A stretch of DNA of 64,000 bases, from contig JBOZIK010000001.1 in assembly GCA_051453625.1 (NCBI GenBank), forward strand, positions 203,458,995 to 203,522,994, given 5' to 3'. The DNA comes from Welwitschia mirabilis. Lineage: Eukaryota; Gnetophyta; Gnetopsida; Welwitschiales. The notes beneath the pieces are model-generated. The model worked only from the letters and a program-made list of their open reading frames with translations. It was not told the origin of the DNA and did no database searches. Made by a program: the position numbers and the translations under genes. This document shows, in pieces, positions 11,219 through 24,841 of this stretch (the first letter of the stretch is position 1; each line of letters begins with the position of its first letter).

Positions 11219-12304
11219 TGTTGTAATTCAAAATTATATGTATTAATGGGATACTTTGATTGGTTTTATAGGATATAAGATAAGTATATGCTGAGTTTCA
11301 ACAATAATGGAGAGCTAAAGAAAATATGACAAAAACATCTAATCTTTATTATATTTGATAGCATTTTAGGCAAATTACAAGAAATAACTTTAAGAAGACC
11401 ATTATCCACCTTATCATCTAGACAATAATATAGTTGATAGAAGTAATTATACTAACTAAGAAACTTACTAGATCAAACTTGTATCTAATGTGGATCTTGT
11501 ACGATGTGGTATCATCTCCTATATTGTTCAAATGACTTGTAGGCTAATACCAAAAAATAACTATTCATCAAACTCTGCTAAACTTTTGCCATCTACTATA
11601 TGTCTTTTGTGTACTATTAGGGTTTCATTGCATCTATTAGGGTTTACTATTTTTAGAGTTCTATTTGTAATAAATATATCCTTCATACTTAACTTTAATT
11701 TTATTTTCTTTAGTACCAAAAATTCTCATGATAGGAGATCAAAGGGCAAGATATTAATCCATCATTATTATAAAGAGACATCTTCCTTGATGTTAGACTA
11801 TGTATCCTCCATTGAGGTATTACTACTTTGTAATACAAGTGTTGGTTATGTGCATCTTCTTTATGTTTCATATTACTTATGATTTAGTGATAGTTGCATT
11901 GAATTTTCATTTCTTAGATTAACATTATAGGTCTTTATATTTTATTTGATGTTCTTAATAGCTTAGGTTGATTAGGTTTAATGATAGTTCTCCTTGATTG
12001 ATCTCGGTTATATAGGATTGATCTTTGTGATAGGTTGATTTGGTAATTGAATAGATATTTTATTTATAATAATCTTATATTTCATTTGCATAGTGTATTT
12101 CCTTTATATTATTCTTACGTTGTTATTTATTTTGATTTACTTAAAACAACATACACAATATTTCATTCAAAATCAATTCTTTTTCTTCTTTCTTATGCCT
12201 TTTTGGATTTACTCCCATCTATATTATTGTATTGCATTTTGTAATATCTATTTTTGATTAATAGGATTTAATAAGAATGTAAAAGATTACATAAGATGCA
12301 TCAA
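11219..12304 (+). repeat. 3' LTR of Tat1
   Basis: The LTR starts TGTTGTAATTC and ends near GATGCATCA. It aligns with the reverse complement of the Tat2 LTR in several blocks, notably AATTCTCATGATAGGAGATC (11,722 region) and GTATCCTCCATTGAG (11,803 region). A hairpin-motif remnant lies at 11,401-11,440. The ORF at 11,490-11,882 is a chance frame through the LTR. The right boundary is approximate. Confidence 0.65.
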
Positions 12305-14306
12305 AATGAAGAGCCAAGTCTTTACACAATTTACATAATTTCTAGCTAGTGCTCTCATGAAAATTATTAAGCAAATTTAAAATCCCTTATCCTTGAATGT
12401 ATAAACATCAGAAGACATAGCAAAAGACAAGATTCTTGATGTCATGGACTATAATCAACTTTATTAATTCATGAAAAAGGAGGATTTCATTTTCCCAACG
12501 TATATCTCTGAAGCTATTTTAGAATTCCTTTCATAATCTTATAAAACATTAATCATAAATATCATTACAAACATAGATACTTAAGATACTTAAATAATAA
12601 AATTAGTGCATTTAAATAAAATATTAGTTTGTTTCTAGGATGATTAAATGCAGTAGCATATGAATAAAATAAAGCATTATTTTCCAAAAAGGGGGTAAGT
12701 ATTGGTAGTAAGTTAATTTCCATATGTCTAATGAATTTTCTAAGAAAGACTTAGTTTCAATAGCAGTCCCATATAATCCCCTTACAGATGATAAATGATA
12801 GTCTAAAAAAGGCTAAATATTTAATGAATAAGAATGAAATGCAATGATCTTAATTAACAGTAATAGTCATCTCAATGTAGAAATGAGAATGAATTTACAT
12901 CCTTTATAGTTAAGCAAATATAAGGGATCTAAAGTAAAAAATCATTAAGGATTGATTAGACCTTAAGAGCACATAGGCAAATAAGCCTTGCATTTCATCT
13001 GAAGTACAATATTCACAAGATCAGAATGTTCTAGATTCTTAATCTAAATAATAAATAATCCTTCTGTCTCAGCATTGGACGCCAATTGAAAACTATTTTT
13101 TTTACCTTTTTTTCTAAAGATTTATATGTTATTAATTTTCTCTAAGAAACAAAGGGGAAGATGAGATAAATTTTTGCAAATTATATGTTTTCTATTCTTT
13201 CTAAGCTAAAAGGTCATAAGCGTTTAAGATTAGGGAGATCCTAATAATCTATTTTCTAATAGATTCATTGTTCATAATATGGAGTTATTTTTAGTGGGAC
13301 TATTTCCTCCATGCAATTCTTTCAGTACTATGTAATAAGAATTATTTTTTTATCCTCTTTTTTGATTACTATCTAATTAAGATGCACATTTAAGTTTCTG
13401 AATACTTCCATGATATTTTATCTTTTACTTGAGTTGGCTTCACTCTATTCAAGCAAATAATTAGTAGTTAGTCTTTTGGTAATGGCTAATTCTCCATCAG
13501 GTTATAATATTTTGTAGTTGTAAATCACATCATGAAGGAGGATTGGAGACAAATTCTAGTGCTTTAAAAAAATACTCTCTTATTCTTAAAAATTGAAATT
13601 CTAATCTCTTAAAAAGTAGGCATCAAGTATTATTTCTTAACTAAAGTCTTCCCTATTCATGACTTCCTTTAATACACTATTGTCTACATTGAAGTATTTT
13701 CATATTTCTTAAATCTCATATATTTGAGCTCCATCATAGTGATAGATGTAAGAAGGAAATTTTATCTCTTCCTAGGACCTTTCTTTCCCTCTATTTCATG
13801 TATCTATCTAGCAATAATCATACCATCCTTTATGTCCTTAACTAGCATTTTTAAAGAATTTTCTTAATGCCTCGTAATCCTTAATTAGAAGTATTAGCTT
13901 TGGAAGAGTTTAGCAATTCATTGCTCTTAGGGCATTAATAATATCAAGCTCATATAATTATGGAAATTATCACTTAAGGAAATTTTCTCAAATTAAAATT
14001 CTCTTTTATAATTAGCTCTTGTTTAAGATCCTATAAACTTCAATCCTTGTAAAAATTCTTTCTTTATCTTTCTTATAGTCTTATTGTTAATTTTCTATGT
14101 ATAGCTTATTCTTCATGATAATTCTTACTTATAAATACATGAGACCAATTAATTAAATATGTTTTATTCCTAGCAAATGGTGAAAATCCATGTTTGTATC
14201 ATGAATATCCAAGGGTGCTAATAAATATTCTTCTTTCATTTCAAAATAGGATGAAGACAGAGCTAAAATTAAGTGGTTATCATTTGGTAATTCATGATAG
14301 GTAAAC
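12305..14306. other. Spacer between Tat1 and Tat2
   Basis: No certain gene. A minus-strand reading around 13,700-14,150 has long stretches (KENFNLRKFPLSDNFHNY, LVKDIKDGMIIARQIHEIEG) that look like decayed coding sequence with Gln-type stops, but I cannot name it. The region is repeated at 15,459-17,058 by the assembly overlap. Confidence 0.35.
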
Positions 14307-17300
14307 TATTGCAGTGTGTATTTGTGCAAGTTTTTACATTCAAAGAGATCCATCATTTTTAACCAAACTAGATTTCTTACATAATACATCACATGATTAT
14401 GAGTGGGAGTAGACCTGACATGTCGTATTATCATTGAAGTCTATGAGATAAGACTTTAGTTTATTTGCAAAAGAATATAGGAACCAAAAATAAATAACAA
14501 ATGCAAAAAAATAAAGTACAATTCATAATGTAAGATGTAACTATTATAAATGCAAATGCAAAATGAACTAACACTAGTTTCTTTTAAAAAAAGACTACTC
14601 TTGATAAGCTATACCACCCAAGAAATTGTCACCAGATCAAGTACAACATAGACTATAAGGGTTATCAAAGAAACTAACATGAAAAAACTAAAAAAAAAAA
14701 GGTTTATATTAAGAAAGAGTAAAAAGCATCTTGGTTACAAAATATCCGGGTCTCAATGGAGGATACACAACCCATCACCAGGTACACATCTTTCTGTAAC
14801 AATTAAGATACATCTTACACCCTTTGATCTCTTATCACGAGAATTTCTGGTGTAATAAAGATGAGAAGGAGAGTTGAAGAGGGNNNNNNNNNNTACCTCA
14901 TAGTAGAAAAAGATAAATGGTAGGTGTAGTTAGGTGTGCTTCATAAATGAAATAGACGAAATGGTTAAAGGTCACTGTCAGAGTCAGTTACATGTTAGTT
15001 TTATCTAGACAACAATGGAGGCAAAAATTCATTATAAAATATTCTTAGAATGATGATTTAGTAGTCCACATTAGCAGTCATCATCCTACCTATCGTGGGG
15101 ATGATGAAGGAGAGGATGGTATTTTTTTATCATTTTATTGAAGAGAACTTAGCATTTTTATCAATAACCCTTCTTTAAAGCTCTATACATTAGGAAGTGC
15201 CTTTAATAAATCAAATCTGGATAAAAATTACACATTTTTAAGATTTTCTCTTGTATCTCTAAAATCCTCAAAATTGCACTTAAACCTGTGTAAAAGTCCT
15301 ACAAAACAACTCATAAAACCCCATTAAATAACCACAATTTGGTAGTGCAACATAGCCTNNNNNNNNNNNNNNNNNNNNNNNNNNNNNNNNNNNNNNNNNN
15401 NNNNNNNNNNNNNNNNNNNNNNNNNNNNNNNNNNNNNNNNNNNNNNNNNNNNNNNNNNAAGTTAATTTCCATATGTCTAACAAATTTTTTAAGAAAGACT
15501 TAGTTTCAATAGCAGTCCCATATAATCCTCTTACAGATGATGAATGGTAGTCTAAAAAAGGCTAAATATTTAATGAATAAGAATGAAATTCACTGAGCTT
15601 CATTAACAATAATAGTCATCTCAATGTAGAAATGAGAATGAATTTACATCCTTTATAGTTAAGCAAATATAAGGGATTTAGAGTAACAAATCATTAAGAA
15701 TTGATTAGACCTTAAAAGCACATAGGCAAAGAAGCCTTGCACTTCATCTAAAGTATAGTATTCACAAGATCAGAATGTTCTAGATTCTTAATCTAAATAA
15801 TAAATAATCCTTCTGTCTCAACATTGGATGCTAATTAAAAACTATTTTCTTTACTTTTTTGTATAAAGATTTATATGTTATTGATTTTCTCTAAGAAACA
15901 AATGGGAAGATGAGATAAATTTTTACAAATTCTATGTTTTCTATTCTTTCTAAGCTAAAAGGTCACAAGCGTTTATGTTTAGGAAGATCCTAATAATCTT
16001 TTTTCTAATAGATTCATTGCTCATAATATGGAGTTATTTTTAGCGGGACTATTTCCTCCATGTAATTATTTATGACTATGTCGTAAGAATTATTTCTTTA
16101 TCCTCTATTTTTGATTACTATCTAATTAAGATGCACATTTGATTTTTTGACTACTTCCATGATATTTTATCTTTAACTTAAGTTGGCTTTACTCTATTCA
16201 AGCAAATAACTAGTAGTTAGTCTTTTGGTAATGGCTAATTATCCATCAAGTTATAATATTTTATAGTAGTAAATCACATCATGAAGGAGGATTGGAGACA
16301 AATTCTAGTACTTTAAAAAAAAACCTCTCTTATTCTTAAAAATTGAAATTCTAATCTCCTAAAAAGTAGGTATCAAGTATCATTTCTTAACTACAGACTC
16401 CCCTCTTCATGACTTCCTTTAATACATTATTGACTGCATTAGAATCTTTTCATATTTCTTAAATCTCATATGTTTTAGCTCCATCATAGTGATAGATGTA
16501 AGAAGAACATTTTTACTCTTCCCAAAACCTTTCTTTCTCTCTATTCCATGTATCTCTCTAGCAATAATCATACCATCCTTCATGTTCTTAACTAGCATTT
16601 TAAAGAATTTTTTAATGCCTCCTAACCCTTAATTAGAAGCAGTAGCTTGGGAAGAGTTTATCAATTCATTGCTCTTAGGAAATTAATAATATCAAGCTCA
16701 TATAAGTTATGGAAATTATCACTTAAGGAAATTTTCTCAGATTAAAATTCTCTCTTATAATTAGCTCTTGTTTAAGATCCTATAACCTTTAATCCTTACT
16801 TGTAAAAATGCTTTCTTCACCTTTCTTATAGTCTTATTGTTAATTTTCTATGTATAGCTTATTGTTCATGATAATTCTTACTTATAAACATATGAGACCA
16901 ATTACTTAAATATGATTTATTCCTAGAAAATGGTAAAACTCCATGTTTGTATCATGAATACCCAAGGATGCTAATAAATATTCTTCTTTCATTTCAAGAT
17001 AGGATGAAGATAGAGTTAAAATTAATAGTTATCATTTGGTAATTCATGATAGGCAAACTGTTGCAGTGTGTATTTTTGCAAGTTTTTACATTCAAAAAGA
17101 TCCTATCATTTATAACCAAAATAGATATCTTACATAATACATCATATTATTATGAGTGGGAGTAGACCTGAAATGTTGTATTCTCATTGAATTCTATGAG
17201 ATGAAACTTAGGTTGACTTGCAAAAGAATATAGGAACCAAAAATAAATAAAAAATGAAAAGAAATAAAGTATAATTCATAATGCAAGATGTAACTATTAT

Positions 17301-18105
17301 AAATGAAAATGCAAAATGAACTAACACTACTTACTTTTAGCCTTAACAAAGGCTGCCCTTAATAATCTATACCACCCAAGAAATTGTAACTATATTAAGT
17401 ACAACATAGATTATAAGAGTTATCAAAGAAACTAACATGCAAAAATAAAAATAAAATAAGGCTTATATTAAGAAAGAGTAAAAATCATCTTGGTTATAAA
17501 ACAATCGGGTCTCAATGGAGGATACACAACACTCCACCAAGTACACATCTTTTTGCAACACTCAATTGATCTTCCACCCTTTGATCTCTTATCATGAGAA
17601 TTTATGGTGTAATAAAGATGAGAAGGAGAGCCGAAGTGGGGTTTATTTATAATAACTCATAGCAGAAAAAGACAAATGGTAGGTGTAGTTAGGTGTGATT
17701 CATAAATGAATAGATGAAATGATTAAAGGTCACTATCAGAGTTGTTTATATGTTAGTTTTATCTAGATAATAATGGAGGCGATAACTCATTATAAAATAT
17801 TCTTAAAATGATGATTCAACAGTCCACATCAGCAGTCATCATCTTGCTTGTCATGGGGACGATAAAGGGAATGATAGAATTTTTTTATCATTTTCTTGAA
17901 GAGAACTTAGCATTTTTATCAATAATCCTTTTTCAAAGCTCTATGCATTATAAAGTGCCTTTAATACATCAAATATGGATAAAAATTACACGTTTTTAAG
18001 ATTTCCTCTTGTATTTCCAAAATCCTTAGAATTGTACTTAAACTTGTATAAAAGTCCTATAAAATAACTCATAAAACCCCATTAAATAACCACAATTTAG
18101 TAGTG
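12713..18105. repeat. Near-copy pair 1: 12,713-15,358 and 15,459-18,105
   Basis: Sequence from the end of one contig is repeated from the first base after the 100-N gap (15,359-15,458). By eye about 6% of bases differ in the first 400. Both copies hold the spacer and the Tat2 left LTR. A 10-N gap at 14,884-14,893 in the first copy corresponds to readable sequence near 17,640 in the second. Confidence 0.85.
14307..15352 (-). repeat. Tat2 3' LTR, first assembly copy
   Basis: Begins TATTGCAGTGTG and ends TAGTGCAACA on the plus strand. Carries a hairpin motif at about 15,072-15,122 (TCATCCTACCTATCG, then GGGGATGATG). Confidence 0.7.
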
Positions 18106-18110
18106 CAACA
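17059..18110 (-). repeat. Tat2 3' LTR, second assembly copy
   Basis: Begins TGTTGCAGTGTG and ends TAGTGCAACA; 1,052 bp. The hairpin motif lies at 17,828-17,880. The frame at 17,808-17,999 is a by-product. Confidence 0.75.
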
Positions 18111-18125
18111 TAACCCCCACTTATC
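18111..18125 (-). promoter_or_regulatory. Polypurine tract of Tat2
   Basis: The minus strand reads GATAAGTGGGGGTTA directly before the LTR start TGTTGCAC. It is well preserved. Confidence 0.75.
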
Positions 18126-21100
18126 CTTTATCAATCCCTAACGAAAACCAGGCGGAAAAAACCATAATTGCAAGCTAATTTATTTTTCAAAAGATAAATC
18201 TAGGGGTTATAAAATAGGATTATAAAACACATCACATAAAATGCAAAATGTGTATGCAAATTTTGAAAATTTTATCTTATAAAAGATCTAAATTAAGTTT
18301 AAATTTTTTTGAAAATGAGCCATAAAAATGGGTCTTTGCTCTCCTTCCCAAAGAAAAAGCAATATGTCTAGTATTGGAAAATAAAGCAAAGAAAGTAGAT
18401 GGGAGTGAGAAGACAGGTAACAAAGGAAAACTTTTTAAAATAAACTGCAAGGCTAAGTAATTTCAGATTTGAAAAATATAGAGATATAAATATTCTTATA
18501 GGTAAAGTAAAGTGTGCATAAAAAATGTTTTTCCACAAAAAGAACATAAGCAATTCTTACAACACTAAAAATATGAAAGAACACTTATTTAAGCAAGAAA
18601 TTATCTTTTATTAAAAACTTGAATTAAAAAAAACATGCTAAAAAAATATGATAATGACTTTGAAATAACTAACTAAACCATAAAATAAAAAAATAAGAAT
18701 GGTCATAAGATATATGCAATAAAAGATAGCTTACCAATCTGATGTTTTAACTTAGCAAACCACCATGAAAGAAATCATAATATTACTTGATGTGTAAAAT
18801 GCATGACTTAATGTACAAAAATTTCATTCAATAAGGTAGTGATTATGACAATGCTAGAGTAAAATGCTTTAAATAATGAATGATTAGACCAAATCATTAT
18901 TCAAAAATGAACTCTCCTACTGTCATCTTAAAATAAATACCCAAATCGTAAGAAATGAAATGATCATGTGGAAAGACTAAGAGTCTAGGAAATAAGTAAT
19001 GCCTCTGATAATACCAGGAATACCACTAATCCCATAGCCTCAAAGTCTAAATACAATTCTATTATCCATGATGAGGGGATTACTACTACAGTTAGAAAAG
19101 TAAGAACCTATGAAGCATGTCCAATTGACCTCCTAATGAAGTCCCCACAGCTATCATATTACATTATCAAAGGCTCATCTCAGAAATATTTACCCTAATG
19201 TACTTGTAGTAGGACATCATGTTAATGATGTTTTTGAGATTGTATAAATAGAAAACATTATGGTATTTAGTTTACCCTTTTTTTTTAAATATTTAAATAA
19301 AACAACATTCCACATGATCAAACACTTCCAAAAGACAAAATTGAAAGTTGAAAGATATAAAATAGAAAAAAACACCCTTAAACAATCTAAGATCTTTTCA
19401 CCATTAATGGAAACATCAAAAATAAAGCATCTTCTTTCAAAATGAATTTCATAAATGTGTAAATGTTATAATATTATGTGAATCCAATATTACCACTATA
19501 GGTGCCTAAGTTAAAAGACTAATTATAAAAATAAATACATAAAGCATGTTTGAAAGATGATTAAGTAATGCCATAATAATCTTTCAAAGGAAAAAGCTAA
19601 GAAAAAATTCAAACAATTAGCTCATGTAATTTCAAATTTTGTCCATTTTCTTCCTATAATTCTTAAGCAATCAAGTTAAAAATATTAAAAGAGCCATAAA
19701 AATTTATTTTCTCAAAATAACAGAAAATATAAATCAATATTTTATTGACTATCATCCTGCTTATCATCTAGATGACAAAGAGAATGATAGAGACAGAAAA
19801 TAGAAATTTAATAGTAAAACACAGAAAATTATTAGAAAACTAAAAAAGTAACAAAACTGACTATTGTACTTACTATCATGGAGATGACATAAGAAAATTG
19901 AAAATTTAGATTATAAATAGAAAAAAAATTGAAAAATGAAAATAGAGAGTATTATAATAGAAAACTAAAAATCAAGATCAAAAGTATCAAGAAAACCAAA
20001 AGGAAAGATCAAGACAAGCAACTATATTTAAATTCTAAAAAACTAACTCACACTTTTATTGAAAAGAAAGAGAGAAAGCAAAAGAAATATGATCTTAAGA
20101 TATTTGTATTCTTTTAAAAAAAAGGTCCAAACAAAATATTTACCAATTGATGAAACATGAAAGGTATGTAATCATTTTTTAGTAAAATCAACTGGAATAA
20201 GAGAGAGTAAAGAGATAATACCTAGATAGTACAAATTTCAGAATTTAAATAAGAAACAAAGGAATGATAAGTGTCATTGAAAAATAATTTCTTATAAAAG
20301 CTTTATAAATCTTGATGATCATTGGAAAAGGCATGTAAAAAGAAACTCAAAGAAAGTCTCCAAGATAATTTTGAAGGATTTTTAAAATGTTTTCTGTTAT
20401 TTGATTTAAGACATGGATCTTTAAGAAGAAAACAAGGTTTTTTTCAATTTTGCATTTGCATTTGACAATTGTTTCCATAAGCATTAATGTAAGTAACAAA
20501 AAATTCATATAACTCATAGAAAAANNNNNNNNNNNNNNNNNNNNNNNNNNNNNNNNNNNNNNNNNNNNNNNNNNNNNNNNNNNNNNNNNNNNNNNNNNNN
20601 NNNNNNNNNNNNNNNNNNNNNNNNACACATCACATAAAATGCAAAATGTGTATGCAAATTTTGAAAATTTTATCTTATAAAAGATCTAAATTAAGTTTAA
20701 AATTTTTTGAAAATAAGCCATGAAAATGGATCTCTTCTCCCTCCCCAAAGAAAAAGTAATATGTCCAGTACTGGAAAATAAAACAAAGAAAGTATATGGA
20801 AGTGAGAAGGCAGGTGAAAAAGAAAAACTTTCCAAAATAAAGTGCAAAGCTAAGTAATATCAGATTTAAAAAATATAGAGATATGAAATATTCTTATAGG
20901 TAAAGAAAAGAGTGGACAAAAAATGTTTCACTACAAAAAGAACATGAGCAGTGCTTGCAACACTAAAAATTTGAAAGAATACTTATTTAAGCAAGCAACT
21001 ATCTTTTATTGAAAACTTGAATAAGAAAAACATGCTAAGAAAATATGATAATGACTTTGAAATAACTAACTAAACCAAAAAAGAAAAAAAAGAAGAATGG

Positions 21101-23050
21101 TCATAAGATATATGCAACAAAAGATAGCTCACCAATCTGATATTTTAACTTAGCAAACCCCCATGAAAGAAATCATAATATCACTTGATGTGTAAAATTC
21201 ATGACTTAATGTATAAAATTCGATAAGGTAGTGATTATGATAATGCTAGAGTAAAATGCTTTAAATAATGAATGATTAGACTAAATAATTATTTAAAAAT
21301 AAACTCTTCCACTATCATCTTAAAACAAATACCCAAATCTTAAGAAATAAAATGATTATATAAAAAGACTAAGAGCCTAGAAAATAAGTAATGCCTCTAA
21401 TAATACGAGGAATACCACTAATTCCATAGCCTTAAAGTTTAAATACAATTATATTATCCATAATGAGGGGATTACAACCATAGTTAGAGAAGTAAGAATC
21501 CATGAAGCATGGCCAACTGACCTCCCAGTGGAGTACCCAAAGCTATCATATTACATTACCAAAGGCTCATCTCAGAAATATTTACCTTGGTGTACTTGTA
21601 GTAGGACATCATGGTGATGATGTTTTTGAGATAGTATAAATAGAAAACATTATGGTCTTTAGTTTACTATTCTTTTTTTAAATATTTAAATAAAACAACA
21701 TTCCACATGATCAAACAATTTCAAAAGACAAAGTTAAAAGTTGGAAGATTTAAGATAGAAAAGAACACCTTTAAATAATCTAAGATCTTTTCACCATTAA
21801 TGGAAACATAAAAAATAAAACATCTTCCTTAAAAATGGGGTTCATAGATGTGTGAATGTTCTAATATTATGTGAATCCAATCTTACCCTATAGGTACCCA
21901 AGTCAAAAGACTAATTATAAAAATAAATACATAAAGCATGTTTGAAAGATGATCAAGTAATGCCATAATAATCTTTCAAAGGAAAAAATCTAAGAGAAAA
22001 TTCAAATAGTTAGCTCATGTAACTCCAAATTTTATCCATTTTCTTCCTATAATTCTTAAGCAATCAAGTTAAAAATCTCAAAAGATCCATTAAAATGTAT
22101 TTTTTCAAAAGAATAAAAAATAGAAATCAACATTTTATTGACTATCATCCTGTTCATTGTCCAGACGATAAAGAGGACGACAAAGACAAAAAATAGAAAA
22201 TTAATAGAAAAACACAGAAAATTATCAGAAAGCTAAAAAAGTAGCAAAACTAATTATTATCCTCACTATCATGGGGATGACATAAGAGATGCCAGATTTT
22301 TATGACAAAAAATAAAATTGAAAATTAAGATTGTAAATAGAAACAAAAACTAAAAACTGAAAATAGAGACTATTAAAATAGAAAACTAAAAATCAAAATC
22401 AAAAGTATCAAGAAAGCCAAAATGAAGGATCAAGATAAGCAAACTATATTTAAATCCTAAAAATATAACTCAAACTTTTATTGAAAAGAAAGAAAGCAAA
22501 AGAAATATGATCTTAAGATATTTTTATTCTTTTAAAAAAATGAGATCTAAACCAAATATTTAACAATTGATAAAACATGAAAGGTGTGTAATCATTTTTT
22601 AGTAACATCAACTGGAATAAGAGAGAGTAAAGAGATAATACCTAGATAGCACAAAGTTTAGAATTTAAATAAGAGATAAAGGAATGATAAGTGTCATTAA
22701 AATATAATCTCTTATGAAAGCTTTATGAATCTTGATCATCATTAGAAAAGGCATGTGAAAAAAGACTCAAAGAAAGTTTCCAAGATAATTTTGAAGTATT
22801 TTTAAAATGTTTTCTATCATTTGATTTAAGACATGAATCTTTAAGAATAAAATAAGGCTTTTTTATTTTTGCATTTGCATTTGACAATTGTTTCCATAAG
22901 CATTAATGTAAGTAACAAAAAATTCATATAACTCATAGAAAAAAAAAATCTCTTATCAAACTCATGATATAAAGGATTTGAAATATAGATTGCATTCAAA
23001 GCTTTATATTAAACATGAGAGGCTTTATTTAAGATCTAAGGATTTGTAAG
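18126..23050 (-). mobile_element. Tat2 3' non-coding interior (two near-copies)
   Basis: I see no protein of any length here; short open frames at 18,368, 19,260 and 19,929 are not conserved between the two copies. Hairpin motifs lie at 19,739-19,890 and, in the second copy, 22,139-22,290. Such long non-coding interiors are usual in LARD-type elements. Confidence 0.6.
18216..22940. repeat. Near-copy pair 2: 18,216-20,524 and 20,625-22,940
   Basis: The contig after the 100-N gap (20,525-20,624) restarts with ACACATCACATAAAATGC, exactly as at 18,216. The copies then run in parallel with scattered substitutions and small indels. Confidence 0.85.
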
Positions 23051-23059
23051 AAATTTCTT

Positions 23060-24569
23060 AGGGTAAGAGATTAAAATAGGTTTAACATACCTAAGAAGCT
23101 ATTTAACAGTTAATTTCAAATATGGATCAGGATCAAGAAGATATGGTTTTCCCTAATTAAGAGTTTTAAGATATCTTAAATTTTGTTTTGAAAAATAATG
23201 ATCAATGGAAGTACATGATAGAGTTAACTTTGTAAATGAGGAAGAGATCTTACTTTTTATGCATGAAGTTTTCAAAGGTAGAGGCTGGGAGATTTTTGAA
23301 CTCAAGGCATCAAGATGATGCGATTCATTACTTTCAAGGATAAGAATTTAATTTGGAAAGCCACTTGTTTGAATAATTTCTTCATTGATTATATCCCTCT
23401 CTTCTTTATAATTGATTATTTCTTGTTCTTTATTTTTATTTTATTGAGAATCATTGTTCTTTTTTAAGATGGTTGATTCCTCAAAAAGATCATTTAAAAG
23501 ATTGTAGAAAGAAAAGCTCTCATTGTTTTCATTATTTGATGAAATATATTTTAATATTTCTTGGCTTGATTCCTTTTATTCTCTAAATAAATCCGTTAAT
23601 TCTAAACTATAATTCTCATTTGAGTTGAGTTGATCATTTTCCTTGATTCCATTTTAATGCTTATCTCCATTAATTTCAAAAGTTAAGCTTCTAGTATTAA
23701 TGAAAATCCTTCATCCTTACAAAATATGTTGAAGTTTGGAATATGATCTAAAATTTCAATGTCATCATCTTCTTCTTCTTTACTATTCTCATCATCTTGT
23801 TGCATGTTATTGTTTCCATTAGAAAGGGAAATGTAATAATCATTTTTATCATAGATTAAAAAATTTTTAGATTATTCATGAATGCATTCTTCATCTAATG
23901 AATGATTTTCTAACACCTCATCATCATTATCTAAATAGTTATCCTTATCTTCATTGTTGAAAGATATAGTTGAATTATCATTATCTCCCCTTTGTTCATA
24001 TTCTAATGAGTAGAATGATTAATTTTGATCTAAAATTTTATTTTTAACTTAGAAGAAATAATCATAATCATTTATTCCTAAGTTATTTTCATTTCCCTCA
24101 GGGTAAGATGAATCAGGATAGTTTTGAGAATTTTGCATTTGAAGAGATCCTTGTTTTTGTTGAATAAAAGTAACCAAAGTTTCTAAGAGTTTATTAGTAT
24201 TTTTGTTGTGATTTTTTATTATGTTATTCAATTCTTCTATTGGTATTTTTTTCTTATTCATAGTAATTCATGGGAGATGGATGGGATGGATAAAAATAAT
24301 TGTTTGAGGTTGAATCTCTAAGATTTTCATCATTAGTTCTATATGGATTTTGAAAAGGAAAGGGAGAATAATAAGGTGATTGAAAAGAGGAATGAGCCCT
24401 ATCCCTACTCTCAACATTTTTTTTGCGTTGGCCTTTCTTTTTTTGCAAAAAGCTCTCTAAGTGTTTTCTTACCATCTTCTTTCCCCAAATATTTTATTAC
24501 TATTATCCTTAGTTTATTTTTACACCTTTTAATAAGACTTTTTATACGAGTTCTTCTATCACTATTCAT
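23060..24569 (-). pseudogene. Tat2 ORF, first assembly copy: unrecognised Asn/Glu/Ser-rich protein
   Basis: Starts at ATG 24,569 with MNSDRRTRIKSLIKRCKNK. It can be followed leftward through frame changes for about 1.5 kb: KKNVESRDRAHSSFQ, a Pro/Tyr/Phe-rich stretch (SPYYSPFPF), IIKNHNKNTNKLLETLVTF, then long acidic tracts (NNEDKDNYLDNDDEVLE, SKEEEDDDIEILDHIPNF). I recognise no catalytic or zinc-binding motif. Its position, first ORF after the primer site, is that of gag. A nucleic-acid-binding or particle protein is an inference from position and charge only. Small frameshifts break it. Antisense frames over it are shadows. Confidence 0.6.
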
Positions 24570-24841
24570 TTTTGAGAAAAATGGGAAGAAGAGAATCTTA
24601 GTTTAAGATGAAGATAGGTGCTTAGAGATGATCGAGTTTTAAGGTTTTGTAAATAAAATAAGTTCAGAAGAAAAATAATATATGCACTTAGAGTTTGTGT
24701 TCCTGAAACCAAATTGTCCTTCTCTAATACGTTTTTCTGTCAGCACCCCCTTTTTCCCTTTGATAAGCCTTTTTCTTGATTAATCTTACCACAATTCCTA
24801 TAGACAAAGAAAATAATAGAAAACAAATCAAAAACTATACT

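Larger units (their letters stand above)
1..12304 (+). mobile_element. Tat1: 3' part of a Tat/LARD-like LTR retrotransposon, split by CopA
   Basis: The first 1.1 kb resembles the reverse complement of the Tat2 interior near 18.95-19.75 kb, including the run TTATTTCCTAGACTCTTAG. It therefore belongs to the same family in the opposite orientation. The element resumes after the copia insertion at 8,849 and ends with a polypurine tract and 3' LTR at 11,219-12,304. Its 5' LTR, primer site and first ORF lie left of the window. The hairpin motif typical of the family occurs at about 916-1030 and 11,401-11,440. Family assignment is by direct comparison within the window. The Tat/LARD label rests on the primer sites of its relatives Tat2 and Tat3. 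Confidence 0.75.

Noticed and set aside
11490-11882. 130-codon plus-strand ORF
   Set aside because: Lies wholly inside the Tat1 3' LTR, and the Tat2 LTR has no corresponding frame.
24343-24606. Plus-strand ORF of 87 codons, and similar frames at 26,517-26,811
   Set aside because: Antisense shadows of the Tat2 MNSDRR ORF. The minus-strand start and content recur in three copies; these do not.
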